Counted from the first letter of the stretch, positions 44,436 through 54,026 are shown. The stretch: 64,000 nucleotides of DNA from an uncultured Parabacteroides sp. (GCF_905196875.1 NZ_CAJJWO010000023.1:1-64000); one strand, 5' to 3'. Numbers and translations: made by a program. The notes: generated from the sequence alone by a model not told the origin.

Positions 44436-44915
44436 ATGTCATTGAATAAAGTCATTTTGATCGGTAACGTGGGCAAAGATCCCGACGTTCGTTATTTCGA
44501 CAGCGGTGCCGCTGTTGCAAACTTCCCTTTGGCAACTTCGGAAAGAGGTTACACACTTGCAAATGGTACGGTTGTGCCCGAAAGGACAGAATGGCACAAT
44601 ATTGTGGTGCGTCGCGACCAGGTTGCCTTTGTTGAAAAATGGGTGAAGAAAGGTTCGGGCGTTTATGTGGAAGGAAAGATCCGTACCCGTAGCTATGACG
44701 ATCAAAGTGGTGTAAAGCGCTATGTTACGGAAATTCATGCAGACCGTATCGAATTTTATAACACAGGCTCGAAGCCCGCTGACGGAGCGTCATCTAATAG
44801 CGGAACAGGTTTCCAGCAGGGAGGACAACCGCAGGCAACGTCTTATCAGCAACCGGTTTCACAACAACCGGATATTTCTTCGGATTCAAACAGTGCGGAT
44901 GATCTTCCGTTCTGA
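44436..44915 (+). CDS. ssb: Single-stranded DNA-binding protein
   Basis: 159 residues. An OB-fold (about 1-108, starting MSLNKVILIGNVGKDPDVRY) is followed by a flexible Gln/Gly/Ser-rich linker and the acidic tip ADDLPF, the docking point for replication and repair partners. Works as a tetramer. It lies 43 bases after mutY and 25 before gldE on the same strand. Confidence 0.96.
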   Translation: MSLNKVILIGNVGKDPDVRYFDSGAAVANFPLATSERGYTLANGTVVPERTEWHNIVVRRDQVAFVEKWVKKGSGVYVEGKIRTRSYDDQSGVKRYVTEIHADRIEFYNTGSKPADGASSNSGTGFQQGGQPQATSYQQPVSQQPDISSDSNSADDLPF

Positions 44916-44940
44916 TATTGTTTAACTAATACGGTTCCCC

Positions 44941-46275
44941 TTGGACTCAGACTATTATTTATCGGGCTTATTTGACCAGGTAACTATGCAGGCACTTACA
45001 GCAGGTCCTGTTATAGCATTAAGCCTCGCTTGTATACTGCTGTTAGTGTCCGGCTTCGTGTCGGCATCAGAAGTGGCATTCTTTTCTCTTACCCCGGGTG
45101 ACATCAATGACATCCGGGAAGAGAATTCTCCTTCAGATCCACTTATCAGAAAACTTCTGGACCGTTCCGAATATTTGCTTGCAGCTATTCTGATTGCAAA
45201 TAACTTTGTGAATGTAGCTGTCGTTATGCTTTGTACCTATGGTATCAATGCCCTGGTTAACTTCTCGGCTGTACCGGCTTTAGGCTTTGTGCTCGAAACG
45301 ATCATACTTACTTTTCTCCTTTTACTTTTTGGCGAGATCATGCCCAAGATCTACGCACAGAAGAACTCTCTTCGCTTTGTTCGCCGTTCGGTTTCTGTTT
45401 TGAATATGATCGAACGTATCTGTCGCCCGCTATCGAAGGTGTTGGTGACTTCTACCTCTGTTATTAACAAGGCGCTCGTTAAAAAGAGATACGACCTTTC
45501 TGTCGATGAACTTTCTAAAGCGCTCGAACTGACTTCTACTGAAATTCCTGAAGAGAAAGAAATGTTGGCCGAGATCATCAAGTTCTATAATAAAACGGCA
45601 GATGAGATTATGACTCCCCGTCTGGATATGGAAGATATCGAGATAAAGACCAACTTTCGTAATGTGATCGATTTCATTATTAAGTCCGGTTATTCCCGTA
45701 TCCCCATATATGCAGACTCGGAGGATAATATCAAAGGTATTCTCTATATCAAGGACTTGCTGCCCTATATCGAAAAACCGGATACATTCCGTTGGCAGAG
45801 CCTGATCCGTCCGGCTTACTTTGTTCCTGAGACGAAGAAGATCGACGACCTGCTGGAAGAATTCCGGACTAACAAGATACATATGGCGATCGTGGTAGAC
45901 GAGTTCGGCGGAACTTCCGGTATCGTTACGATGGAAGATATCCTGGAAGAAATTGTCGGAGAGATTTCCGATGAATATGATGAAGATGAGAAACAATTCA
46001 TCCGTCTGGCAGACGGTAGCCTGATTTTCGAAGCCAAGATACTGTTGACAGACTTTTTCCGTGTGATCAATGCCGACCCGTCTGAGTTTGGAAAGTTGAC
46101 GGAAGATGTGGAAACACTGGCCGGCCTTCTGTTGGAGATAAAAGGAGATTTCCCTCGTCGTCGGGAGATTCTCGATTATGACAAGTATCGTTTCCAGGTT
46201 CTCGAAATGGATAACCGTCGGATCCTTAAGGTGAAATTTAATCGTATTCCAGCTGGAGAGAAAGGAGAGGAGTGA
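44941..46275 (+). CDS. gldE: Gliding-motility-associated protein GldE (CNNM/CorC family)
   Basis: 444 residues if begun at the TTG at 44941; the first in-frame ATG is at 44986 (MQALTAGPV), and a stop codon at 44923-44925 excludes any start further up. The N-terminal MDSDYYLSGLFDQ resembles other GldE starts, so TTG is kept. A DUF21/CNNM membrane part (about 20-190) precedes two CBS domains (about 205-335) and a CorC_HlyC domain (about 350-440). In gliding Bacteroidetes GldE supports GldD; here, in a presumed non-glider, an envelope or metal-ion role is more likely. It overlaps gldD by one base. Confidence 0.9.
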   Translation: MDSDYYLSGLFDQVTMQALTAGPVIALSLACILLLVSGFVSASEVAFFSLTPGDINDIREENSPSDPLIRKLLDRSEYLLAAILIANNFVNVAVVMLCTYGINALVNFSAVPALGFVLETIILTFLLLLFGEIMPKIYAQKNSLRFVRRSVSVLNMIERICRPLSKVLVTSTSVINKALVKKRYDLSVDELSKALELTSTEIPEEKEMLAEIIKFYNKTADEIMTPRLDMEDIEIKTNFRNVIDFIIKSGYSRIPIYADSEDNIKGILYIKDLLPYIEKPDTFRWQSLIRPAYFVPETKKIDDLLEEFRTNKIHMAIVVDEFGGTSGIVTMEDILEEIVGEISDEYDEDEKQFIRLADGSLIFEAKILLTDFFRVINADPSEFGKLTEDVETLAGLLLEIKGDFPRRREILDYDKYRFQVLEMDNRRILKVKFNRIPAGEKGEE

Positions 46276-46850
46276 TGAAGTCTATTCTGTCGGGTCTGTT
46301 TTTCCTGTTTTTTCTGTTGTGTATCTCCTGTACGGAATATACGCCGAAACCGCGTGGTTATTTCCGGATCGAACCACCACAGGCCCGTTATCAGCCTTTA
46401 CCTCTCGACAGTTTACCTTACGGGTTTAATGTCTCCCAGTTGGTAACCGTAGAACTTCCTCCGCAGGGAAGTCCGGAGGGATGGATCAACCTGTCTTATC
46501 CTTCTTTAGGTGTAAAAGTATATTGCAGTTACCTGCCTGTTACACGCAAAACATTACAGACAGCCGAGATGGAGTCCCGTTCGTTGGTTTCCCGGCAGGC
46601 CAAACAAGCCAATGCCGTGAAGGAACAGGCTTACAGCAATCCGGATGAAAAAGTATACGGTTCCTTGTTTTTGCTCGACGGCGAGTCAGCATCTCCTGTG
46701 CAGTTCATGCTGACGGACAGTTCTTCAAACTTTTTTCGTGGGGCTTTATATTATGATTGTGTGCCGAACGCTGACTCTTTGGCCCCCCTGACTGATTATT
46801 TGCGGAAGGATATTATTGAGTTGATACAATCTTTTAGCTGGAAGAAATAA
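46275..46850 (+). CDS. gldD: Gliding-motility lipoprotein GldD
   Basis: 191 residues from the ATG at 46275; a GTG one codon earlier also opens the frame, but the AAAGGAGAGG ribosome site at 46261-46270 suits the ATG. The signal peptide ends in CISC (a Cys near residue 18), a lipobox. The segment PKPRGYFRIEPP is the GldD hallmark. Its start overlaps the gldE stop, and its stop overlaps the next start, so the three genes are translationally coupled. Function outside gliding is unknown. Confidence 0.92.
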   Translation: MKSILSGLFFLFFLLCISCTEYTPKPRGYFRIEPPQARYQPLPLDSLPYGFNVSQLVTVELPPQGSPEGWINLSYPSLGVKVYCSYLPVTRKTLQTAEMESRSLVSRQAKQANAVKEQAYSNPDEKVYGSLFLLDGESASPVQFMLTDSSSNFFRGALYYDCVPNADSLAPLTDYLRKDIIELIQSFSWKK

Positions 46851-47476
46851 TGCCTGTCATCCTGAAACATACATCACCTTTGCTGGGTGTCTGGAAGATT
46901 GAAGAGACTTCGGATGAATTACTCTCCATGTTGGATTTCCGCCCGGATTATTTACCGTTTCTCCAACATATAAAAACAGAGAAACGTCGCCAGGAATGGT
47001 TAGCCAGCCGTGTCCTCCTGAAAGAACTGGCCGGTTCGGAACTTATCATCCGCTATCATGAAGACGGTGCACCCTATTTGTCCGACTCTGCTTATCATCT
47101 GAGTATTTCCCATACGAATGGTTATGCCGCCGTTCTATTGCAACAACAGCCCGCTGCCGGTATAGATATCGAATATTATTCTCTGCGGATATTGAAGATA
47201 CGCCGCCGTTTTATGTCTCCTGAAGAGGATGCCTCCGTTTCTTCTATTAATGAAGTCAATCATTTACTTATCTATTGGTGTGCTAAAGAAGCCTTATTTA
47301 AAATGATCCGGCAGCAGGATGTCGACTTTATCGAACATTTGCATATCGAACCTTTCACTTATGCAGACTCCGGACAAATCCACGCCTACGAAACCCGGAC
47401 GCCGGATGCCAGGTCCTACACTTTGAACTATGAAGTATATCCCGCCTTCATACTGGTGTATAGTATCTCTCAATAA
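46850..47476 (+). CDS. 4'-phosphopantetheinyl transferase superfamily protein
   Basis: 208 residues, Sfp-like length. Mg-binding Asp106 and Glu108 (GIDIE) and the WCAKEALFK motif (143-151, Lys146/Glu147) are present. It transfers phosphopantetheine from CoA to carrier proteins. The start ATG overlaps the gldD stop (TAATG). The carrier target is not in the window; the fatty-acid ACP is one possibility. Last gene of the mutY run; array B follows. Confidence 0.92.
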   Translation: MPVILKHTSPLLGVWKIEETSDELLSMLDFRPDYLPFLQHIKTEKRRQEWLASRVLLKELAGSELIIRYHEDGAPYLSDSAYHLSISHTNGYAAVLLQQQPAAGIDIEYYSLRILKIRRRFMSPEEDASVSSINEVNHLLIYWCAKEALFKMIRQQDVDFIEHLHIEPFTYADSGQIHAYETRTPDARSYTLNYEVYPAFILVYSISQ

Positions 47477-47510
47477 ATAAGACCGGGCCTTTCATTCCCT
47501 TGGCTGTGTT

Positions 47511-47631
47511 TTGCCATTTAAAACGCAATGTTTTGCCATACTTATAATAGATCCTTGCCAATAGGATGGCAGAGTTCTGCCAATGGTGTGGCAGGGTCTT
47601 GCCAACCGTATGGCAAAACATCCAGCTGCCA
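47511..47631. repeat. 22-bp dyad repeat array B (TGCCA-N6-TGGCA)
   Basis: TTGCCA-type cores start at 47511, 47533, 47555, 47577 and 47599, each exactly 22 bases apart; one more (CTGCCA) is at 47626, out of phase. Units three to five have full dyads: TGCCA, 6-base centre, TGGCA, 6-base linker. The first two have degenerate right arms. The array fills the gap between the phosphopantetheinyl transferase gene and the next plus-strand gene. Same layout as array A but different sequence. Confidence 0.85.
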
Positions 47632-47711
47632 TAGAACCCTAAACATAATAACAGTTATCTTGTTTTAATTTATAAAGTCTTTGCTTTACCGGATAACGTT
47701 TATAATTAGAT

Positions 47712-50700
47712 ATGGGGCGAAAAAAGAAAATAGCAAAATATATTTTCCCGGCAATCGGATTGCTGGTTGTGTTGCTTACTGCCCTGAACCTGTATCTGAA
47801 CCATCGGCTTGAACGGTATCTGAAGAAGGAACTGAGCCGCCGGACGACAGAGGCTACGGATGGTTTTTATAATCTTTCGTTTGATGATCTCTCTATCGGT
47901 TTCATAAAAGGAGAATTGAAGATAAAAGGCGTCAGGCTTATGCCCGATACGACAGTCTTCCGGCAATGGGCGGCTATCGACAGTCTTCCGCAGACTTATG
48001 TGAAGGCAGAGATCGGCGTGATCGATTTTAAAGGGGTGAACCTGACATGGCGTTGGAGTTATAAGAAGCTACACTTTAACTCCTTTGAAATTAAGGGCCC
48101 GGAGATAGAAATATTCGATTCGTACGACTCCGGACGCACGGAGAAGAAGGCCCGGAATGTCAGTTCCAAATCATTGTACGAAGTCATTTCACCGTATATA
48201 AATGTGTTGAGTGTGCGGACGCTGAATCTGGAAGATGCGAGTGTCTCGTATACGGTTGAGAATCCGGTGACACCGATCCTGTATGCATTGACCGATGTCA
48301 GTTTCCGTGCATATGATTTCAGGCTGGATGAAAATTCTTCCCGAAGCGGCAAGTTGCTCTATTGCGATAATTTTGAGTTTGTAACCAACCAGCCTCAGAC
48401 TCTGCTTGCCAATAACGATTTCGTGTTGAAAACAGACAGTATCAAGCTGAGTACGCTGGATTCGATCATTTATATAGAAAGAATCAATCTGATTCCGCAG
48501 GAGAAGTTGTGGATAGAGAAAAACCGGCAACCGGATAGCTATGTGGATGCATTGGTCCGGACGATTGAAGTAAACGGCATACAGTTTAAACGGGAAGAGG
48601 CTCTGAATTATCTGACAGCCCGTTCTTTTGATATTTCATCATCGGATATCCAGGTGTTTAACCTGGCGGCTGATACGGCGCCTAAAGACAAAACGGTCGA
48701 TAAACCTGCAACCATGAATACCGATTCATTGGTACAGGCCTTGTCTCTTTATGATATTATATCGCCGGTATTACATAGTGTTGCTATTCAGTCCATCGGT
48801 ATACAGGATGCCAAAGTGGCCTATTCACAGGCTGTGAAAGATTCTGTCGAGGTCTATAAACTGGATAATTTTAATTTTCAGGCGAATGAATTCCTGGTAG
48901 ATTCGGTTTCCGAAGTGAAGCATGGTTTATGGTATTCGCGCAGTTTTGCTTTTGAAGCAACAGGGATCAGCGGGATGATGACGGCCCGTAACCATCGCCT
49001 GGATGTGGAACGTATGGCACTGAACACGGAAACCGGCGATTTCAGTATTGAGAATATCCGGTTGAAACCTATCTCCGTTAGATCGCGCAACGATTATATG
49101 TCGGGCAGTATTGATACGATCGCTATAAAAGGTTTACTGTATGATAAAGGGATCAGTGCCGGTCTGTTTAAGATAGACCGTCCGAATCTCCGGTACAATA
49201 AGGCACCCTCTTATAATAAGGAAAATAAAGAACAGAAAATGCCGGTCGATACCCGGGCGGATATTGAAGATATATTGAATCCGTTACTCCAATATTTATC
49301 TATTAAACAGATTCGTCTGAATCATGCTTTTGTCACGTTGAACGATAGGAGCGTGCCTGATCCTGTCGTTTATAAACTGAAAGATTTCAATTTCTATGCA
49401 ACCAATTTCCTGATAGACGACAGTACGAACCGGAGCAACGGATTGTTTTTCCAGTGCGATAATTTTGGATTCAGTCTAAAAGACTTTGATAATTACCTGC
49501 CGGGAAAAGAATACCGGTTGTATGTGAGTAAAGGCGATTTCTCCACTCAGAAAGGCCTGTTTCGTTTGCAGGATGTAAAGTTGATCCCGCAGGATTCGTT
49601 GTGGAAAAAGGCTTCGAAGTCGCATATAAGGTTTGAGGTCCCTTTAGTTTCGGTTTCCGGAATGAACCGCTTACCGGATAAACTTGCCCAAAGCCTGGAA
49701 ACAGGAGCCGTTCATCTGAAGTCGCCGTATCTGGAGGTCGTCGATAAGGATGGGACTTTTTATAAAGCCGGACTGAAAGATATAGGGATCAGTAAAATTA
49801 GATGGGACAGCCTGCATTTTGCTGTTGGCGATATTTCATTGGTTGATCCTGTTTTTTCTTATAAGCCGGGGAATGTTCCGGATAAGGAGAAAAAGAAACC
49901 TGCCGCAGGCGAGTTGGAGGATGTGTATGAAATGCTCGGACGTTTTACGCCTGACCTTTCACTGGAGAAATTGGATATATCGAATGCCGTATTGAATAAC
50001 GATACGGCCAGCCTGCTATTGGAAGGATTACATGTCAATGCAGCAGACCGTCTGTTTAAGCTGAAAACAATCCGGTTCAATACGAAAGACCTGTCTTTCC
50101 CGTTGGATAATGGCTTTTATACATTGAGTATCGGCGAAGTGAGCCTGAATAATACGCAGCTCGACCTGGCGGATATCCACCTGCTTTCCAAATATCCTAA
50201 GATGGAATTTGCCTATCTCCAACCCGAACATAAAGACTGGTTTGATGTCAAAGTGGGACGTTTGAATCTTGCGGGGATCGACTTGCCGGCCTGGATTACA
50301 CAGCAAGTGATAAAAGTAAGAAAGGTGCAGGTGGATGATGCCGTCCTTCAGAATTTTAAGAACCAACAAATAATCGTACCCCGTCATATTGTTCCGATGA
50401 TTTACTCCGGTCTGCAGAAAGCTCCCGTTAAAATAGCTGTCGATAGCCTGGATGTCAATAACTTTTCTGTCGTTTATGAAGAGCTGGCCCGGAAGGGGAT
50501 AAAACCGGGAAAATTATTCTTTACGGAGATGAACGGTAAGTTTTCCGGATTTACGAATATCGTTACCCGTCCGGATCAGTATATCCGTCTCGACGCAAAT
50601 GGAAAGCTGATGGGATCAGGCTATTTTACAGCGACCTGGTTGTTGCCTGTCGATTCATTGAACGATCGTTTTATCCTGAATGCCCATATGAAAGATTTCG

Positions 50701-51206
50701 ACCTGACAGCCTTGAATGAATTGATAACCCCGCTGGCATTTGCCAAGATCGAAAGCGGGAAACTGGATGATTTTACATTTAGTACGGAAGCCTCCAGCAA
50801 AGGAGCTAACGTCGATATGCTGTTCCTTTACCGAGACCTGAAAGCAGAACTTTTCAAAGAAAAGCATGGAGAGGTGATTGATAACAAGTTTTTATCACGC
50901 CTGGCAAACCTGGTGTTGAAACATGATAACCCGGATCATCCGGAAAAGGGAAGGCATACACCCAGGCAGTCTCATCTGACTATTGAACGGGATCCTTATC
51001 ATTCTACATTTAATTATTTATGGCAGATACTGCGTCCGCCCCTGATCGAGTCGGTGGGTGTTTCTAAAAAGACACAGGATGTCGCCAAAGAAGTCAGTGG
51101 CTTTTTAACTAAAATAAAGAATCTCTTTCATCCCAAAAGAACCAAAGCGCAGACCGAAAAGAAAGATGATAAAAACGAAATAACGAATGAACTTATCCGG
51201 AGGTAA
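47712..51206 (+). CDS. Very large AsmA-like envelope protein
   Basis: 1164 residues. One N-terminal membrane helix (about 10-29) anchors it; the rest lies in the periplasm and is almost all beta strand with repeated short blocks such as LSIKQIRLNHAFVTL and LEKLDISNAVL, about one every 100-200 residues. This is the pattern of the AsmA/TamB-like proteins thought to form long lipid-carrying grooves. The part near residues 960-1090 (NGKLMGSGYFTATWLLPV, FDLTALNELITPLAFAKIESG) is the most AsmA-like. The C-terminal tail is basic. Single gene. The lipid-transfer role is inference. Confidence 0.8.
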   Translation: MGRKKKIAKYIFPAIGLLVVLLTALNLYLNHRLERYLKKELSRRTTEATDGFYNLSFDDLSIGFIKGELKIKGVRLMPDTTVFRQWAAIDSLPQTYVKAEIGVIDFKGVNLTWRWSYKKLHFNSFEIKGPEIEIFDSYDSGRTEKKARNVSSKSLYEVISPYINVLSVRTLNLEDASVSYTVENPVTPILYALTDVSFRAYDFRLDENSSRSGKLLYCDNFEFVTNQPQTLLANNDFVLKTDSIKLSTLDSIIYIERINLIPQEKLWIEKNRQPDSYVDALVRTIEVNGIQFKREEALNYLTARSFDISSSDIQVFNLAADTAPKDKTVDKPATMNTDSLVQALSLYDIISPVLHSVAIQSIGIQDAKVAYSQAVKDSVEVYKLDNFNFQANEFLVDSVSEVKHGLWYSRSFAFEATGISGMMTARNHRLDVERMALNTETGDFSIENIRLKPISVRSRNDYMSGSIDTIAIKGLLYDKGISAGLFKIDRPNLRYNKAPSYNKENKEQKMPVDTRADIEDILNPLLQYLSIKQIRLNHAFVTLNDRSVPDPVVYKLKDFNFYATNFLIDDSTNRSNGLFFQCDNFGFSLKDFDNYLPGKEYRLYVSKGDFSTQKGLFRLQDVKLIPQDSLWKKASKSHIRFEVPLVSVSGMNRLPDKLAQSLETGAVHLKSPYLEVVDKDGTFYKAGLKDIGISKIRWDSLHFAVGDISLVDPVFSYKPGNVPDKEKKKPAAGELEDVYEMLGRFTPDLSLEKLDISNAVLNNDTASLLLEGLHVNAADRLFKLKTIRFNTKDLSFPLDNGFYTLSIGEVSLNNTQLDLADIHLLSKYPKMEFAYLQPEHKDWFDVKVGRLNLAGIDLPAWITQQVIKVRKVQVDDAVLQNFKNQQIIVPRHIVPMIYSGLQKAPVKIAVDSLDVNNFSVVYEELARKGIKPGKLFFTEMNGKFSGFTNIVTRPDQYIRLDANGKLMGSGYFTATWLLPVDSLNDRFILNAHMKDFDLTALNELITPLAFAKIESGKLDDFTFSTEASSKGANVDMLFLYRDLKAELFKEKHGEVIDNKFLSRLANLVLKHDNPDHPEKGRHTPRQSHLTIERDPYHSTFNYLWQILRPPLIESVGVSKKTQDVAKEVSGFLTKIKNLFHPKRTKAQTEKKDDKNEITNELIRR

Positions 51207-51257
51207 AGTGTTTTATATTAAAGAGCGTTGTTTTGTAGATAAATAATAAACGAATAC

Positions 51258-51524
51258 ATGGAATATGATATAATTCATCACCCGGAGAAATATCGCTTCG
51301 AGGTGAAAACGAATGATTTAACGGCCTTTGTGCAATACAGGCTTGTCGGCAATAATCTGGATATTATTCATACAATAGTTCCGGAACCTCTGGAGGGGCA
51401 AGGTATTGCCGCTTCCCTAGTGAAAGCGGCTTTCGACTACGCATTAGAGAATCAATTAAAGCCACGGGCAATCTGCTCGTACGCGGTAGCATGGTTAAAA
51501 AGACATCAGGAATATGCAAGATAA
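51258..51524 (+). CDS. Small GNAT-fold N-acetyltransferase (YjdJ type)
   Basis: 88 residues, the compact form of the GNAT fold. The acetyl-CoA loop reads EPLEGQGIAASLVKAA (about 43-58), and CSYAVAWLKRHQEY at the end matches the Acetyltransf_CG group. The substrate is unknown. It follows the large AsmA-like gene by 51 bases and converges on the pentapeptide-repeat gene. Confidence 0.88.
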   Translation: MEYDIIHHPEKYRFEVKTNDLTAFVQYRLVGNNLDIIHTIVPEPLEGQGIAASLVKAAFDYALENQLKPRAICSYAVAWLKRHQEYAR

Positions 51525-51542
51525 CCAGTTTGAAAATGATGA

Positions 51543-52190
51543 TTATCCTTTGATTGTAACACCCAGTAAATGGGCTAGTTCAAGTGCTTGCAGGGAAGTT
51601 ACTGCAGCTCCACGTAACTCACAACCTGTAATGGGACTTATCCGTATGCCGGATATGTCGCAATTGCTTAAATCTGTACCTTTCAAGGAAGTACGGTAAA
51701 ATTCCGCTTCTTTCAGGTTACACGCATCGAATACCGTATAGGCAAACTGGCAACTTTCCAACGAACCACTTTTCAGGTCGCATTGGTTGAAGCCCACATA
51801 TTTCAGTTTGCTCATGGTCAGGTTGATATATTCTGCTTTGCAGTTACTGAAAGTAATATGATTTAATGACGATTCCGCGAAGTTCACGCCGATCAGTTTA
51901 CAATCGATAAACTCGACACGATGGAAGCCGGATTCGGAGAAATTGACATTCGAAAGATCGCAGTTCCGGAAGATTATATCGCTGAACTGCGATTTTTTTA
52001 TGCCACAGCCAATCAACATACAGTTCGTGAACAGGCAGGACTGCATATTTATATTTTTTGTCTTGATCTCAAATACCCGTTGGTTTTTGAAAGAATATTC
52101 CGTCACGTCTTCTCCATCATTTAGGAGTGTCTCGTCCAATGGGGCGTCTTCTTTTAAAACAGCTGTTACCCGGGGAGCAGTTATCTTCAT
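51543..52190 (-). CDS. Pentapeptide-repeat protein
   Basis: 215 residues, mostly A(D/N)LXX-type repeats from about 50 to 195 (for example CDLSNVNFSESGF and CNLKEAEFYRTSL). They fold into a square right-handed beta helix. No membrane segment or signal peptide. Qnr-like gyrase protection is one role of such proteins, but nothing here shows it. Many Cys sit at the same repeat position. It lies 47 bases downstream of the L,D-transpeptidase-like gene on the same strand. Confidence 0.88.
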   Translation of the reverse strand: MKITAPRVTAVLKEDAPLDETLLNDGEDVTEYSFKNQRVFEIKTKNINMQSCLFTNCMLIGCGIKKSQFSDIIFRNCDLSNVNFSESGFHRVEFIDCKLIGVNFAESSLNHITFSNCKAEYINLTMSKLKYVGFNQCDLKSGSLESCQFAYTVFDACNLKEAEFYRTSLKGTDLSNCDISGIRISPITGCELRGAAVTSLQALELAHLLGVTIKG

Positions 52191-52237
52191 GTTATATTGC
52201 TTTTAATGGATTAATTTAACAGACATGATATATACAC

Positions 52238-52924
52238 TTACATAGTGGCAATCTGTTTGGATAGGATAGGGCTGTAGGCCAGATAATTCTGGTTATTGGC
52301 ATAAATAAACAGCAACGAACCGCCCTTGATCGTATTAATGATCGGTTTGCTGACCGACTGTGGTAGGGCCGGACAACCGAAACTACGTCCCAGGCGACCG
52401 GATGAAGCGATAACGGAAGGGTTGGAGTAAGCCGCCCCATGAATCACGATCGCCCGCTCTTTGGCGCGGTCGTTAATCCCTTTTTCCAGACCGTTTAGTA
52501 CTAATGAATAACCGTTTTTCCCCTGATAAGTATTTTCTGTCACAAAGAATCCCAATGAGCTTTTGAGAGACCCGTTCTCGTTCGAAAAAGAGGTGGCATA
52601 ATTCCCTCCGCTGTTCTTCCCATGGGAGACGAGCGAGGTGAACAACAACTTTTTATGTCTCATATCGAATACATAAAAACGTTCCTCCGTAGAAGGTTTG
52701 CTGAAATCGACCAGCGTAAGTATTTCTTTACTTTTTTGTTCGATCTTATTATATCCGGCTATGGCCTGTTCGAAGGCTGCATAATTGACAATCCCTTCCA
52801 GTTCCATTTCCATATATAACTGCCGGCAGCTTGAAGTAGCGGACGTGCGTGGCACCGGCCGACTCATCGAAGAGAAGTTTGCCGGAATAAACAAAAGGAA
52901 CAGATATAAGAAAATTTTGTGCAT
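52238..52924 (-). CDS. Murein L,D-transpeptidase catalytic-domain protein (YkuD_2 type)
   Basis: 228 residues with a signal peptide (about 1-19). The catalytic region has IVIHGAAY (His162) and RSFGCPALP with nucleophile Cys184, the pattern of the YkuD_2 group rather than the classical SHGC motif. It would act on peptidoglycan in the periplasm. It lies 33 bases after a second, classical YkuD gene on the same strand, so the two form a pair. The true reaction (cross-linking or hydrolysis) is not known for this group. Confidence 0.88.
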   Translation of the reverse strand: MHKIFLYLFLLFIPANFSSMSRPVPRTSATSSCRQLYMEMELEGIVNYAAFEQAIAGYNKIEQKSKEILTLVDFSKPSTEERFYVFDMRHKKLLFTSLVSHGKNSGGNYATSFSNENGSLKSSLGFFVTENTYQGKNGYSLVLNGLEKGINDRAKERAIVIHGAAYSNPSVIASSGRLGRSFGCPALPQSVSKPIINTIKGGSLLFIYANNQNYLAYSPILSKQIATM

Positions 52925-52957
52925 GTCAGTGTGAATCAGACTGCAAAGTTATCATTT

Positions 52958-53962
52958 TTAATCAAAAACAAAAACAAGAGTTTCCTCGATAGGTGCCCAA
53001 TCGTAAATAAATTTAGCATGCGAGGTCGCATTCCTTACGCACATATGGGAGCGGGGAGTCGTACCCAGCGACGGGCTGAATTCAATCAAATTTTTCCGTG
53101 GCGCATTGACGGGTACACCATGTATATAGCCCCCGTTGGTAAAGCGGCTGGCATAAGGGGCAAAGCCGCCGGTCTCCGTCGTCCCGTCTACCAGGTAGAT
53201 CATCCGTGGTTTCTTTTCCTGGATCACGAAAATGCCGGGAGGGGTTTCCTGGGCATAAGGCGGCCTGTGCAAACCGGTGGTTGCCGGGTTCATACTTCTG
53301 ACCAGCCATTTGTCGCCGACGTGTTCCATTGTCGCTATATTCTGGTTTTTTGTATCGACAAAGATCGCCTTTCTGAATACAACCGTGTCGGCGATGGTTT
53401 CGATATATTTGCGGGGCACCATCCATTCTTTTCCCGTATGCACGGAAGCTACCTTTATGAAGTTTGTATAGTCTTCCAGATGTTTCACCAGCGAACCGTC
53501 GCGGCCGTACAATTCGGGAACGGAGGTATCGGCCGGTAAATACAGCGGTACGCCCTGGAAACGTTCTACTCCCAGCGAGTCGGCGACCCGGCGGTAAGAG
53601 TCGCGGTGATAGTTCTTGACTAACGGAGCTTCGCCGTTCTTGTTCCTGTAGTTTTGCAGGATCGACCAGGTGGTCGGTTCCCGTTGGGTCGACTCGAGCC
53701 AGGTAAGCCGTTCGCGTATCTTATCCCATTGGAATTCGCGGGTGGTATCTTTGTAAGGATAGCTGTCGGCCAGGGTATGCTGGTCGTAGAGTAGCTCCTT
53801 TTCAATGATAATTTCTTTGGGAGCCACCTCCACCTCTTTCGCAACATCGACAACCGTTGAGTCCGGTACCGGTAAATCACCGGATACGGGCTTGTCGGTC
53901 TTCGTTGTACAATAACTGAGGGCAACGAGACAAAATACCGGAAATAAGACCGCTCTTTTCAT
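52958..53962 (-). CDS. L,D-transpeptidase (YkuD family), probable lipoprotein
   Basis: 334 residues. The signal ends in LSYC (Cys18), a possible lipobox with an unusual Tyr. The YkuD domain fills about residues 195-334: NPATTGLHRPPYAQETPPG, then HG (281-282) and SHMCVRN with Cys308 and Arg310. The usual SHGC glycine is Met307 here. The N-terminal 60-190 part is not a known peptidoglycan-binding module. It probably makes 3-3 cross-links or attaches proteins to murein. Paired with the YkuD_2-type gene downstream. Confidence 0.88.
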   Translation of the reverse strand: MKRAVLFPVFCLVALSYCTTKTDKPVSGDLPVPDSTVVDVAKEVEVAPKEIIIEKELLYDQHTLADSYPYKDTTREFQWDKIRERLTWLESTQREPTTWSILQNYRNKNGEAPLVKNYHRDSYRRVADSLGVERFQGVPLYLPADTSVPELYGRDGSLVKHLEDYTNFIKVASVHTGKEWMVPRKYIETIADTVVFRKAIFVDTKNQNIATMEHVGDKWLVRSMNPATTGLHRPPYAQETPPGIFVIQEKKPRMIYLVDGTTETGGFAPYASRFTNGGYIHGVPVNAPRKNLIEFSPSLGTTPRSHMCVRNATSHAKFIYDWAPIEETLVFVFD

Positions 53963-54026
53963 ACTGGTTTCTTTTTATGGTGAATATATACTTTATTATT
54001 GATATAACCACCGAATTATCAGGAAA

